In this document: positions 53,114-62,058 of the stretch, one piece after another
How the letters are laid out: the number at the start of each line of letters is the position of its first letter
Numbering within the stretch: position 1 is the first letter of the stretch
Origin: Spirosoma rigui
GTDB lineage: Bacteria; Bacteroidota; Bacteroidia; Cytophagales; Spirosomataceae
Direction of reading: 5' to 3'
NCBI RefSeq assembly: GCF_002067135.1
Contig: NZ_CP020105.1
Span: forward strand, 5,530,001 to 5,594,000
DNA length: 64,000 bases
Notes under the pieces: generated by a model
The model's input: the letters and a program-made list of their open reading frames with translations, nothing else
What the model was told of the DNA's origin: nothing
The model's database searches: none
Program-made: the position numbers and the translations under genes

Positions 53114-55528
53114 TTATAACGTTCCGCGCAGGGTGAGGACCAGGTTGCGGCCGGGTGCGCTGATACCCGATGCAAAAACCCGGTAGTTGCGGTCCAGCAC
53201 GTTTTCCAGGGCGGCCTGCACCTGCATATGGCGATTTACCTGGTAGCTGGCCCGCAGGTTAATGGTTTGCCAGGCGGGCATTCCTTTCGGTGTGGCGTAA
53301 ACGATGTTGTCCTCCCCCACCAGATTGTAATCTTTCAGCCGTTTCCAGCCGTTAAACAAGACATTGGCTTCGGCCCGGAATCGGCTGATGGTCAGCCGCA
53401 GCCCGCCTTTACCGTAGAGCGGGGGAATATGGTCGAGGGGATAAGCGGTCGTGTCGGTCAGGATTCGGCCACGCGTGTAGGTCACCGTCCCGAACAGCGT
53501 CAGCGTACGGGTCAGGTCGGCCGACAGCTGGGCGTTGACGCCGTACAGCCGGGCGCGCTGCGCATTCTTCTGCATCACAACGCGGCTCACGCGACCATTG
53601 TAGGTAACCTGGCTCTGGCCGTCCAGCGTACCCGGCTGAATGCTGATGGCGTTGTTATAAAGCGTGTAAAATCCTTCTGCTTCCAGCGATATACGTTCAG
53701 CAAGTTGCTTGCGGATGCCCGCGTCCAGCGTATAGGTCCGCTCCGGTTTCAGCGTCGGATTCGGCACGACGAGCGTACCCGCCACCGACTCAAACACCTT
53801 CGCCAGATCGTCAACGTTCGGCACCCGGTAGCCCGACGACAGCGACGTAGCCAGCCGCCACTCACCTGGCAGCCGTGTCAGCCAGCCCAGGCTACCCGTT
53901 AGCGCCCCTGACTGTTGGGTGATCTCGTTGTAGGGGAACGGGAAGAACGTTTTGTCATTGAACCGGGCGAACAGCCGGTTCCAGGCGTACCGACCGCCGT
54001 AGGTCAGCGTTGAGCGGGCGCTCACGTCGACCGTGCCCGCTACGTACCCCGCCAGCGATTGGGTGTTGGCGCCCCCATCGGGGTAGCGCGTGTCCAGCGG
54101 ATCAATCTTTCCCGTCAGTATATTCTCCCGGTAAGCCGTTGACTGCACGTCGTTATAGGTCGCTTCGAGTCCGTAGCGCAGCGTATGGCTGTCGGCCAGT
54201 TTCTTCTTCAGATCGGCGTTCAGCGTCCAGACACCCAGTTGTTCGGTGCGGTGTTGCAGGCCATAATTACCGAACCGGCGGTTGTGCCGGCTTTCTTCGA
54301 TAGACTGATAAGCCGCAACGACGCGCAGTTCGTCGGCCACGCCCGAGCTAAACTGTTTGGTCAGACCGTAGGACGCCAGCAAACGTTTCTGAGGACCGTA
54401 ATACCACTGGGCGTGGCTCAGGTTACCCTTCGCGTCGACTTCGGTAAGCCGGTCGTACCGCGGAATATCGTTCGTAGTCGAAAACTGTACATTCAGCAGG
54501 TGCTGCGTCCGGTCGTTCGGCTGAAACAGTACTTTTTGCAGCAGGTCGATCTGCTTGTAACCCGATGATACCTGAACGCTGGGGTCAGCATTGGGCAATT
54601 GCACATCGGTTCTGTTTTCATGGCCGGCGTAGAACGGTCGTAGTCCCAGTTGACCCATGTCGGCGCTGCGCTGTTTCCCCTGGCGCAGATCCCCGAAATC
54701 CGACGCGGTAACGCTGGTCGTCAGTGCCCATTTCCGGAAACCCACATTCCAGTCGGCATGGCCCGTTTTTTCGTTCATGGCGCTGCTGTAGCGAACGAAC
54801 CCATTGGCGTTGACCGTCGTAGCGCCCGACGCACTGAGTTTGGGCGATAACGTCTGTACGTAGATAACCCCACCCAGGGCGTCGCTGCCATAGACTACCG
54901 AGCCGGGCCCCAGCGCGACCTCCATCCGTTCGACCACCGCATTATCAATGGTCAGGATATTCTGGAGGTGGCCGCCCCGGAAAATGGCGTTATTCATCCG
55001 AACACCGTCGACGACGATCAGCACTTTGTTGGCTTCAAAGCCGCGCAGGATGGGACTGCCCCCGCCCAGCTGGCTTTTCTGCACCAGCACCTGACCGCTT
55101 TGCTGCAGCACCTCGGCCATAGTAGGCTGGTTCAGAAACCGCAGCTCGTTGCGGGTAAAAACCCGGATGGGTTGCGGCACGCGCGACAGTGACTCAGCGC
55201 TCCGGTTGGCTACCACTACCACTTCGTTCAGGTCCAGCTGTTTCTCCGCCATCGACACCGCAAAATTCATAGCCCGCAGCTGAGCCAGTGTGTAGCTGAC
55301 CGTCTGATAGCCCACCCGCCGAAAAGTAACGGTATCGCTACTGGCGAAGGTCGACAGGTCCACCACCCCGGACCGGTTGGTAAAACGAGCCGGTCCGGTT
55401 TCCAGCGCGGCTCCCCTTATTTCGACGTGTTCAATGGCCTGTAATGAGCTTCTGTCCCGCACAACGACCGACTGGGCGAAGGCGGCAAACGAAAGCAGGG
55501 TAAAAAAAAGAAGGAGAAGTTGCTTCAT
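53114..55528 (-). CDS. TonB-dependent receptor, heme/hemoglobin type
   Basis: An 804-residue outer-membrane receptor. The signal is MKQLLLLFFTLLSFAAFAQ. A short carboxypeptidase-regulatory-like sandwich (to about residue 95) precedes the plug with LNEVVVVANRSAESLSRVP and LRGFEANKVLIVVDGVRMN. The barrel then contains SSGYRVPNVDDLAKVF and VVPNPTLKPERTY. These correspond to the FRAP and NPxL-KPE motifs of HmuR/HemR-like heme receptors. FRAP reads YRVP here. The last residues (LVLTLRGTL) fit a barrel end. It leads the minus arm of the locus. Confidence 0.9.
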   Translation of the reverse strand: MKQLLLLFFTLLSFAAFAQSVVVRDRSSLQAIEHVEIRGAALETGPARFTNRSGVVDLSTFASSDTVTFRRVGYQTVSYTLAQLRAMNFAVSMAEKQLDLNEVVVVANRSAESLSRVPQPIRVFTRNELRFLNQPTMAEVLQQSGQVLVQKSQLGGGSPILRGFEANKVLIVVDGVRMNNAIFRGGHLQNILTIDNAVVERMEVALGPGSVVYGSDALGGVIYVQTLSPKLSASGATTVNANGFVRYSSAMNEKTGHADWNVGFRKWALTTSVTASDFGDLRQGKQRSADMGQLGLRPFYAGHENRTDVQLPNADPSVQVSSGYKQIDLLQKVLFQPNDRTQHLLNVQFSTTNDIPRYDRLTEVDAKGNLSHAQWYYGPQKRLLASYGLTKQFSSGVADELRVVAAYQSIEESRHNRRFGNYGLQHRTEQLGVWTLNADLKKKLADSHTLRYGLEATYNDVQSTAYRENILTGKIDPLDTRYPDGGANTQSLAGYVAGTVDVSARSTLTYGGRYAWNRLFARFNDKTFFPFPYNEITQQSGALTGSLGWLTRLPGEWRLATSLSSGYRVPNVDDLAKVFESVAGTLVVPNPTLKPERTYTLDAGIRKQLAERISLEAEGFYTLYNNAISIQPGTLDGQSQVTYNGRVSRVVMQKNAQRARLYGVNAQLSADLTRTLTLFGTVTYTRGRILTDTTAYPLDHIPPLYGKGGLRLTISRFRAEANVLFNGWKRLKDYNLVGEDNIVYATPKGMPAWQTINLRASYQVNRHMQVQAALENVLDRNYRVFASGISAPGRNLVLTLRGTL

Positions 55529-55650
55529 AATGGGTAAACCAGCGGGGGAAGAGATCCACCAGATCCTGGAAATCTTCTATTTTCTATTGGCTTATTGACC
55601 GACTGACGTATAGGCATCCATCCCGCCAAACAGTGATCGATTCCTGATGA

Positions 55651-55658
55651 CAAAACTA
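55651..55658 (-). promoter_or_regulatory. Candidate -7 box for the heme-type receptor
   Basis: TAGTTTTG on the minus strand, 123 bases before the receptor ATG. The -33 region reads GCTG instead of TTTG, so support is partial. Confidence 0.4.
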
Positions 55659-55818
55659 GCCAGCAACCCTACATTCTCAGCAGCATGCCAGCAAATAACT
55701 TCGTTTTTATTTCGACCAACTCCCGAAACAAGAAACAAATAATCGATACTACTGAAGTAATTAGCCAAAATAAGGGGCCGGGCATCTAAACGACAGAATA
55801 TATTTCCTGCCCTTTCGC

Positions 55819-55849
55819 TGTGAAATGGGAAGGCGCGTCCCTAAGTTTG
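55819..55849 (+). promoter_or_regulatory. Candidate promoter for propeller 3 operon
   Basis: TGTG (55819-55822), a 19-base spacer and TAAGTTTG (55842-55849). The spacing is exactly that of Bacteroidota promoters, and the -7 box matches TAnnTTTG. The ATG is about 100 bases downstream. Confidence 0.5.
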
Positions 55850-55950
55850 TCCAGCGCATGATCATTTTTGTCCGGTCGGCGCGCTTTCCGGCCCGCTGGC
55901 GCCCTCAATGCACCACTGAATCACTGGATTGTTATACTTAACCCGTACTC

Positions 55951-58900
55951 ATGAAACATTTTTCCGTTCTTCAGGTGGCTGTCCTCTGCTGCTCGCTGAT
56001 CAGCAGCCAGCTCTGGGCGCAGAAACCAGCGCTCCCCGATACCGCCATCAATCCAGTTTTCAAAGGAATGGCCTGGCGCAACATCGGCCCGACCCGGGGT
56101 GGGCGGTCGCTCGGGTCCGCTGGCTCACCCGGCCGTAAACTGGAATACTACTTTGGGGCCGTTGGGGGCGGGCTCTGGAAAACGACCGATGGGGGCCTTA
56201 CGTGGGCACCCGTTACCGATGGACAGCTGAAGAGTTCATCAGTAGGGGCGGTGGCGGTGGCCGAATCAAACCCCGATATTGTCTACATCGGTACCGGCGA
56301 AACGCAGCTGCGCGGTAACATCATGCAGGGCGACGGCGTCTACAAATCGACCGACGCCGGCAAGAAATGGACCAACATCGGCCTGACGAACACCCAGGCC
56401 ATTGCCCGGGTCCGGGTCCACCCCACCAACCCGAACATCGTGTACGTAGCGGCCCTGGGGCACCCCTACGGTCCTAACGAGGAGCGGGGGGTATTCCGCA
56501 CCACCGATGGCGGTACGACCTGGAAAAAAGTGCTGTACAAGGGCGATCAGGCGGGAGCCGTCGATATCATCATCGACCGAAAAAACCCGAACGTGCTCTA
56601 CGCGTCGATCTGGCAGGTATACCGCAAACCCTGGAAAATGTGGGGGGGCGGGGGTGCCTCGGGCCTGTTTAAATCGACCGACGGGGGCGACACCTGGACG
56701 GAGCTGACGCGCAGACCCGGCATGCCCAAAGGAACCGTTGGCAAGATTGGCGTGACGGTTTCGCCCGTCGACCCCAACCGGGTGTGGGCCATTGTGGAAG
56801 CCGAAGACGGGGGCGTCTACCGCTCCGACGATGCCGGGATGACCTGGAAACACGTCAATAACGAACGGAAATTGCGCCAGCGGGCCTTCTACTACTCCCG
56901 TATCTATGCCGACCCGCTCGACAAAAATGGTGTCTACTGCCTCAATGTTGACTTCTTCAAATCAACGGATGGCGGGGTGAAGTTCGACAAATCAATCAAA
57001 GTACCCCACGGCGACAACCACGACCTCTGGATCGATCCCGCCGACTCAACCCGCATGATTGCGTCGAACGATGGCGGGGCAGCGGTTTCGGTTAACGGCG
57101 GCAAGAGCTGGACCGACGAGAATTTCCCCACCGCCCAGCTCTACCACATCACCGTCACGAATGATTTTCCGTACCACGTAGCCGGAGCGCAACAGGACAA
57201 CTCGACCGTGGCTATGGCCAGTGAAGGCTGGGGCAACAAGCTCGCGCGGGGCAACAGCCTCAAAAAAGGCGAGTGGACCTACGAAGTGGGCGGGGGCGAA
57301 AGCGGCTACATAGCCCAGGACCCCAAGAACCCCGACATTTTCTACGCTGGCAGCCAGGGCGCGTTGCTGACCCGCTACAACCGCGCCACGGGTCAGGTCC
57401 GTGATGTGCAGGTCTATCCGCGTTTCTTCTCCGGCGAACCCGCCAGCGCCCTGCCCGAACGCTGGCAGTGGACCTACCCCATCGTGTTTTCACCCAAAGA
57501 CCCGAACCGGCTGTATGTCTGTTCGCAACACGTCTGGGTGTCGACCAACGAAGGCCAGAGCTGGGAAAAAATCAGCCCGGACCTGACCCTGGCCGATACG
57601 GCGACGCTGGGGAAAACCGGCGGGGTGATCACAATGGATATGAACGGCCCCGAAATCTACGCAACCGTTTTTGCGCTGGCTCCCTCCTACCACGACGTCA
57701 ACACGATCTGGGCGGGATCGGACGACGGGCTGATCCACATCACCCGCGACCACGGCAAAACCTGGCAGAAGATTACCCCACCCGATATGCCGAAGCATAC
57801 GCGGGTGAGCCTCATCGAAGCATCGCGCCACAAGCCCGGCACTGCCTACGTAGCGGCCAAACGCTACCAGATGGACGACCGTGCCCCGTATATCTGGAAA
57901 ACGGACGACTACGGCAAGACCTGGACGAAGATAATTACCGGCCTCCGCGCCGACGACTATGCCCATGCCATCCGGGAGGATATTACCAAACCGGGACTGC
58001 TCTACGCTGGTATGGAGCATGGCGTGTACGTGTCGTTCAACGATGGAGCCAACTGGCAACCCCTCCAACTTAAATTGCCTGATACCCAGATTGCCGACAT
58101 CCAGGTGACCGAGAAAGACATTGTCATTGGCACCCACGGGCGGTCCGTTTACGTGCTGGACGATGTGTCTCCCGTTCGGGAGTTTACACCCGAGCTGGCC
58201 AGCAAACCGGTCCACCTGTTCAAACCCTATTATGCCGTTCGTCGGGTACAGCCAGCCGTGTTCCAGTACTACCTCGGTAAACAGGCCGACAGTGTTAAAA
58301 TCGAGATTCTGGACGCGGCCGGAACAGTTATCCAGTCGTTCACCGGCAATAAACCAACGTACCCAAAAGTCGATGAGGACGACGACTCGGAGCCCGGCAA
58401 ACCCGTTGTGAAGCTACCCACGACGGCGGCTGGCCTGAATCGTTACGAGTGGGACCTGCGCTACCCCGGCTCCACCTATTTCAAGGGGCTGATCATGTGG
58501 GGCGCGCGGCCAACCTCGGGTCCCCTCGCCCTGCCGGGTCAGTATCAGGTACGGCTCACGGCGGGCGGTCAGTCGAGTACCCAGCCATTTGAGATCCGGC
58601 TCGACCCGCGGCTGACGAACGTTACCAACGCCGATGTGCAGGAGCAGTTTAAGCTGGCGATGAAGCTGCGCGACCAGACCAGCAAAGCCAACGACGCCGT
58701 GGTTCGGATCCGGGCGGTGAAAGAAAAACTGGCGAAGCAGCCCGACAGCCCGGCCAGCAAAAAGCTGAAAGAGCAGTTGAGCGTCATCGAAGAAAACCTC
58801 TACCAGATCCGGAACCAGAGCGGCCAGGACCCGCTCAACTTCCCCATCAAGCTCAACAACCGGCTGGCGGCCCTCTGGCGCAGCGTCGAGAGTGGCGATG

Positions 58901-59019
58901 CCAAACCTACCGACGCGTCCTATAACGTGTACAATGAACTGTCGGCGGATCTCGACAGGCAGATGGCCGAACTGGATGCGCTCCTGAAAACAAAAACGGT
59001 AAAAAGTATCGGACTGTAA
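55951..59019 (+). CDS. Secreted sortilin-like beta-propeller, paralogue 3
   Basis: A 1022-residue exported protein. The signal ends near residue 24 (SSQLWAQ). MAWRNIGPTRGGR is followed by eleven Asp boxes: KTTDGGLTW (77-85), KSTDAGKKW, RTTDGGTTW, KSTDGGDTW, RSDDAGMTW and six more, ending SFNDGANW. A linker with DEDDDSEPGK (about 807-816) leads to the FlgD-like sandwich (YEWDLRYPGSTYF, then LPGQYQVRLTAGG), and a long helical tail closes it. It heads the plus arm of the locus, 3 bases ahead of the small GTG-start gene. Confidence 0.86.
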   Translation: MKHFSVLQVAVLCCSLISSQLWAQKPALPDTAINPVFKGMAWRNIGPTRGGRSLGSAGSPGRKLEYYFGAVGGGLWKTTDGGLTWAPVTDGQLKSSSVGAVAVAESNPDIVYIGTGETQLRGNIMQGDGVYKSTDAGKKWTNIGLTNTQAIARVRVHPTNPNIVYVAALGHPYGPNEERGVFRTTDGGTTWKKVLYKGDQAGAVDIIIDRKNPNVLYASIWQVYRKPWKMWGGGGASGLFKSTDGGDTWTELTRRPGMPKGTVGKIGVTVSPVDPNRVWAIVEAEDGGVYRSDDAGMTWKHVNNERKLRQRAFYYSRIYADPLDKNGVYCLNVDFFKSTDGGVKFDKSIKVPHGDNHDLWIDPADSTRMIASNDGGAAVSVNGGKSWTDENFPTAQLYHITVTNDFPYHVAGAQQDNSTVAMASEGWGNKLARGNSLKKGEWTYEVGGGESGYIAQDPKNPDIFYAGSQGALLTRYNRATGQVRDVQVYPRFFSGEPASALPERWQWTYPIVFSPKDPNRLYVCSQHVWVSTNEGQSWEKISPDLTLADTATLGKTGGVITMDMNGPEIYATVFALAPSYHDVNTIWAGSDDGLIHITRDHGKTWQKITPPDMPKHTRVSLIEASRHKPGTAYVAAKRYQMDDRAPYIWKTDDYGKTWTKIITGLRADDYAHAIREDITKPGLLYAGMEHGVYVSFNDGANWQPLQLKLPDTQIADIQVTEKDIVIGTHGRSVYVLDDVSPVREFTPELASKPVHLFKPYYAVRRVQPAVFQYYLGKQADSVKIEILDAAGTVIQSFTGNKPTYPKVDEDDDSEPGKPVVKLPTTAAGLNRYEWDLRYPGSTYFKGLIMWGARPTSGPLALPGQYQVRLTAGGQSSTQPFEIRLDPRLTNVTNADVQEQFKLAMKLRDQTSKANDAVVRIRAVKEKLAKQPDSPASKKLKEQLSVIEENLYQIRNQSGQDPLNFPIKLNNRLAALWRSVESGDAKPTDASYNVYNELSADLDRQMAELDALLKTKTVKSIGL

Positions 59020-59022
59020 CCC

Positions 59023-59562
59023 GTGTCGACCTTCCGCAAGACCATAGGCAAGCTAGCCGTAATCGCTACGTTACTGACACTGACGGGCGTTTACGGCTAC
59101 TACTATGGCCTCGAATGGATGGCGAAATGGGCCTTCGCCCACCAGACCTACTTTGCCGCCGACGAACTGGTTCTCATCGCCGTTGCCCAACAGGATCTGA
59201 CGGCTGAGACAGCGTTTATACTCGACGAGCGCGAGTTTGAATGGCAGGGCGACATGGTCGATGTGTTGCACCGCGAGATTCGGTCTGATACGGTATATAT
59301 TTACGGGTTCCGCGACAACGCCGAAACCCAGCTTAAAAAGCAGGCGGCCTGGCTCTACCAGGACCCGGCTCACCCCTACCGCCGGTCCAACACCCGAACC
59401 AAGCGGCTCAAGTGGATCAGTTTGATCAACCCGTCGCACGCGGCACCGACCGATTTCCAGCCATCGGGCATGCGGCCCAGCCGGCAACCCTCGTTTTCCT
59501 ATATTACCCCCCGCCTGTCGCTTCCGTACCCGGAAGTCCCGAGCCCTCCCCCCAATTCATAG
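59023..59562 (+). CDS. Small protein of unknown function coupled to propeller 3
   Basis: A 179-residue protein with one N-terminal membrane or signal segment (IGKLAVIATLLTLTGVYGYY, residues 8-27). A compact domain follows: EREFEWQGDMVDVLHREIRSDTVYIYGF at about 69-96. The C-terminal third is Pro/Ser/Arg rich and looks disordered. The start is GTG, 3 bases after the propeller stop, so translation is probably coupled. Proteins of similar size and pattern are often found before TonB receptors in Bacteroidota, but I cannot name the family. The gene precedes a receptor by 97 bases. Confidence 0.72.
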   Translation: MSTFRKTIGKLAVIATLLTLTGVYGYYYGLEWMAKWAFAHQTYFAADELVLIAVAQQDLTAETAFILDEREFEWQGDMVDVLHREIRSDTVYIYGFRDNAETQLKKQAAWLYQDPAHPYRRSNTRTKRLKWISLINPSHAAPTDFQPSGMRPSRQPSFSYITPRLSLPYPEVPSPPPNS

Positions 59563-59659
59563 ACGGCTGCCCGTTTTTTTGCGTCTGGTTTTCTGAACCA
59601 GTACCCCGGACCGCTATGCCGTTCCGGCCGCATTCTTATTTCCCCAATCAGCAACTTCT

Positions 59660-62002
59660 ATGAAATCAGTATTGATCCGATCTCTTCCTCTGCTCTTCTT
59701 TTTTTCCTTTTTCAGCCCGTACCTCTACGCCCAGGTGACGGTAAGCGGCCGCGTCATTGACCCCACCAACAGCCAGCCCATTGCAGGCGCTACGGTACTC
59801 GTCAGCGGAACATCGCGGGGCACCACGGCCAACGACAAAGGGCAGTTTGAGCTGAGCGCCGGCGAAGGCGACAAGCTCCAGATCTCGGCCATCGGCTACC
59901 AGACCCAGACCGTACCCATCAAGGCAACTACGGGTAGGCTGACCGTTGAGCTGGAACCGTCCAACACCGCCCTTAACGAAGTCATCGTAGCCGGCTATGC
60001 TTCGCCCCAAACCGTCCAGCGGACGGCGGGCGCGGTGGGCCTGGTCACGAGCCGCGACATTCAGCGCACAAACGGCATTCACCTTCAGAACTTCGTGAAC
60101 CTGATTCCGGGCGTGAAGGTGGAAATGCGGACGGTAGCCGCCGGCAACCGGATTGTCATTCGGGGGTACGGTAACCAGACCAATTTCAACGGCGTCGGCT
60201 ACAAAGCGTACCTCAACGACATTCCCCTCACCGATGGCGATGGTACTACGTTTCTGGACGATGTCGACTTTACGACCCTGAGCCGGGTGGAAGTACTGAA
60301 AGGGCCCGCGTCCAGCGCCTACGGGAATGCCCTGGGCGGGGTCGTCAACTTCTATACCGAACGCGCCCCTATTGGCAAAACGAGCGTTAGTCAGCAGGTG
60401 CTGGCAGGTTCCTACGGTCTGTTTCGGACCAATACATCGATCAAAACCGGAACGGATAACACCAGCTTGAACATCAACTACGGTCACCAGAAATACGACG
60501 GCTTCCGGCTGCACGGCAGTTCCAAAAAGGATTTCCTGAGCATCACCAGCGATACCTACCTGAGCCAGAAACGGTCAATGTCGGTCTTTGTGGGCTATAC
60601 CAACTCCTACGATCTGCTGTCAGGTCAGGTAGATAGCCTCAACCTGATCGTTCATCCCGACACGGCCGAAGTCGCGTACCTGCGCAACAACGCCAGCATC
60701 AAAACGGAAAGCGCCCGGGTGGGCGTGAGCCACAGCTACCAGTTCACGGATCACGTCTCGAACAAGACAACGCTCTTCGTGGGCGGTCAGGTCATTGACC
60801 AGCCGTTTGCCGCCGGGGTCAACAAGACGAACAAGATGAAGTTTGGCGGGCGAAGCGTGTTCACTTACGCCCACGATGGCAGTTCGCTACGTCCCGCGCT
60901 GAGCGTTGGTGCCGAATTCCTGAAGAACTTCAACTACGCGAAAGCCTACGGCCTGACGAACGGTATCCTCGGCGCGCTCCGCTCCGACCTGGAAATTCAG
61001 GCCATGCAGTACAACATCTTTGCCCAGGCTGCCCTCCAGTTAGCTCCCCGGCTGACGCTGTCGGCGGGAGCCGGCCTCAACTACGTCGAGTACGGCATCA
61101 CCGATATGCGGGCCAGCACCACGACGCCGGTATACGTAAACGCGTCGGGCTACAAACGCTTCAAACCGGTTCTTGCTCCGCGGGCCGCCCTGTCCTATCA
61201 GGTCGCCGACAACGTATCCCTTTACGCCAGTGTGAGCGAGGGCTATTCGGCCCCGGCCACCAACCAGGTCGTGATTGCGCAGACGGGTGTGGTCAACTAC
61301 AACCTGCTGCCGGAACTGGGCACTAGCTACGAGATTGGCAGCAAAGGCAGCCTGCTGACGAAAGCACTGACCTACGAAATCGCGTATTTTACCATGGCCG
61401 TGACCAACAAGCTTATCCCGCAGAATTTCCCGGCTACGGCAACGCAACCCGCCTACACGCTGACGGCCAACGCGGGTAACGTGCAGCACAACGGACTGGA
61501 ACTGGCCGTTCAGTATGCTTACCGACCCCTGGCGGGGGCCGTGTCGCTGGTCCGTCCGTTCGTGTCCTACACCTACAGCGACTTCTATTACAAGGATTAC
61601 AAGAGCGACAACAACGGCGATGCCAAGACCATCAACTACACGGGCAAGAAAGAATCAGGTATTGCGCCGAATCTCCTGAACGCGGGTCTGGACGTGGAAC
61701 TACGGCCTGGTTTTTACCTGAACACTACAATGATGTATGTCGACAAGATGCCCATCACACTCGCCAACGACCACTACGCCAAAGCCTATACGCTGGTCAA
61801 CAGTAAGCTGGGTTACCGGAGCGCGCTGGGCCGCCATTTTAACCTGGACGTGTATGCCGGTTCGGATAACATGCTGAGCAGCACCTATTCGTCGCTGATC
61901 TTCCTGAACCTGCCCAACCCGGCCAACAACCGGCCCCTGTTTTTCAACCCCGCCCCGAAAATCACGTTCTATTCCGGTGCTATGCTGAACTACACGTTTT
62001 AA
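59660..62002 (+). CDS. TonB-dependent receptor with CarboxypepD-like domain
   Basis: A 780-residue outer-membrane receptor. The signal is residues 1-24 (ending YLYAQ). The CarboxypepD_reg-like domain has VSGRVIDPTNSQPIAGATVLV (about 28-48) and GYQTQTVPI. The plug carries VLKGPASSAYGNALGGVVNF, and the barrel ends FYSGAMLNYTF with a terminal Phe, as expected for BAM recognition. It lacks the FRAP/NPxL heme motifs of the other receptor (SEGYSAPATNQVVIA only resembles them), so a siderophore or another iron complex is possible. An HmuT-like binding protein follows. Confidence 0.92.
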   Translation: MKSVLIRSLPLLFFFSFFSPYLYAQVTVSGRVIDPTNSQPIAGATVLVSGTSRGTTANDKGQFELSAGEGDKLQISAIGYQTQTVPIKATTGRLTVELEPSNTALNEVIVAGYASPQTVQRTAGAVGLVTSRDIQRTNGIHLQNFVNLIPGVKVEMRTVAAGNRIVIRGYGNQTNFNGVGYKAYLNDIPLTDGDGTTFLDDVDFTTLSRVEVLKGPASSAYGNALGGVVNFYTERAPIGKTSVSQQVLAGSYGLFRTNTSIKTGTDNTSLNINYGHQKYDGFRLHGSSKKDFLSITSDTYLSQKRSMSVFVGYTNSYDLLSGQVDSLNLIVHPDTAEVAYLRNNASIKTESARVGVSHSYQFTDHVSNKTTLFVGGQVIDQPFAAGVNKTNKMKFGGRSVFTYAHDGSSLRPALSVGAEFLKNFNYAKAYGLTNGILGALRSDLEIQAMQYNIFAQAALQLAPRLTLSAGAGLNYVEYGITDMRASTTTPVYVNASGYKRFKPVLAPRAALSYQVADNVSLYASVSEGYSAPATNQVVIAQTGVVNYNLLPELGTSYEIGSKGSLLTKALTYEIAYFTMAVTNKLIPQNFPATATQPAYTLTANAGNVQHNGLELAVQYAYRPLAGAVSLVRPFVSYTYSDFYYKDYKSDNNGDAKTINYTGKKESGIAPNLLNAGLDVELRPGFYLNTTMMYVDKMPITLANDHYAKAYTLVNSKLGYRSALGRHFNLDVYAGSDNMLSSTYSSLIFLNLPNPANNRPLFFNPAPKITFYSGAMLNYTF

Positions 62003-62004
62003 GC

Positions 62005-62026
62005 AGAGACGCATCATTGCGTCTCT
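62005..62026. repeat. AGAGACGCA hairpin, possible REP-like element
   Basis: AGAGACGCA-TCAT-TGCGTCTCT is a perfect 9-base-pair hairpin three bases after the receptor stop. It lacks a T-run. Similar GTAGAGACGC hairpins are known to me as dispersed repeats in several bacterial groups; this is the only copy in the window. Confidence 0.5.
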
Positions 62027-62058
62027 ACGGGGCAATTCACCTACTTATTAGTCAATAC

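Larger units (their letters stand above)
55529..55950. other. Divergent control region of the propeller/TonB locus
   Basis: 422 bases between two divergently transcribed operons, with no convincing ORF. The middle part (about 55680-55810) is A/T rich. On the plus strand TAAGTTTG (55842-55849) with TGTG 19 bases upstream forms a candidate promoter for propeller 3. On the minus strand TAGTTTTG (55658-55651) matches the -7 box for the receptor gene. No clear Fur box is seen. Confidence 0.6.

Noticed and set aside
45563-59019. Sialidase or glycosyl hydrolase label for the propellers
   Set aside because: Asp boxes alone are structural. The sialidase Arg triad and catalytic Tyr/Glu pattern are not evident.
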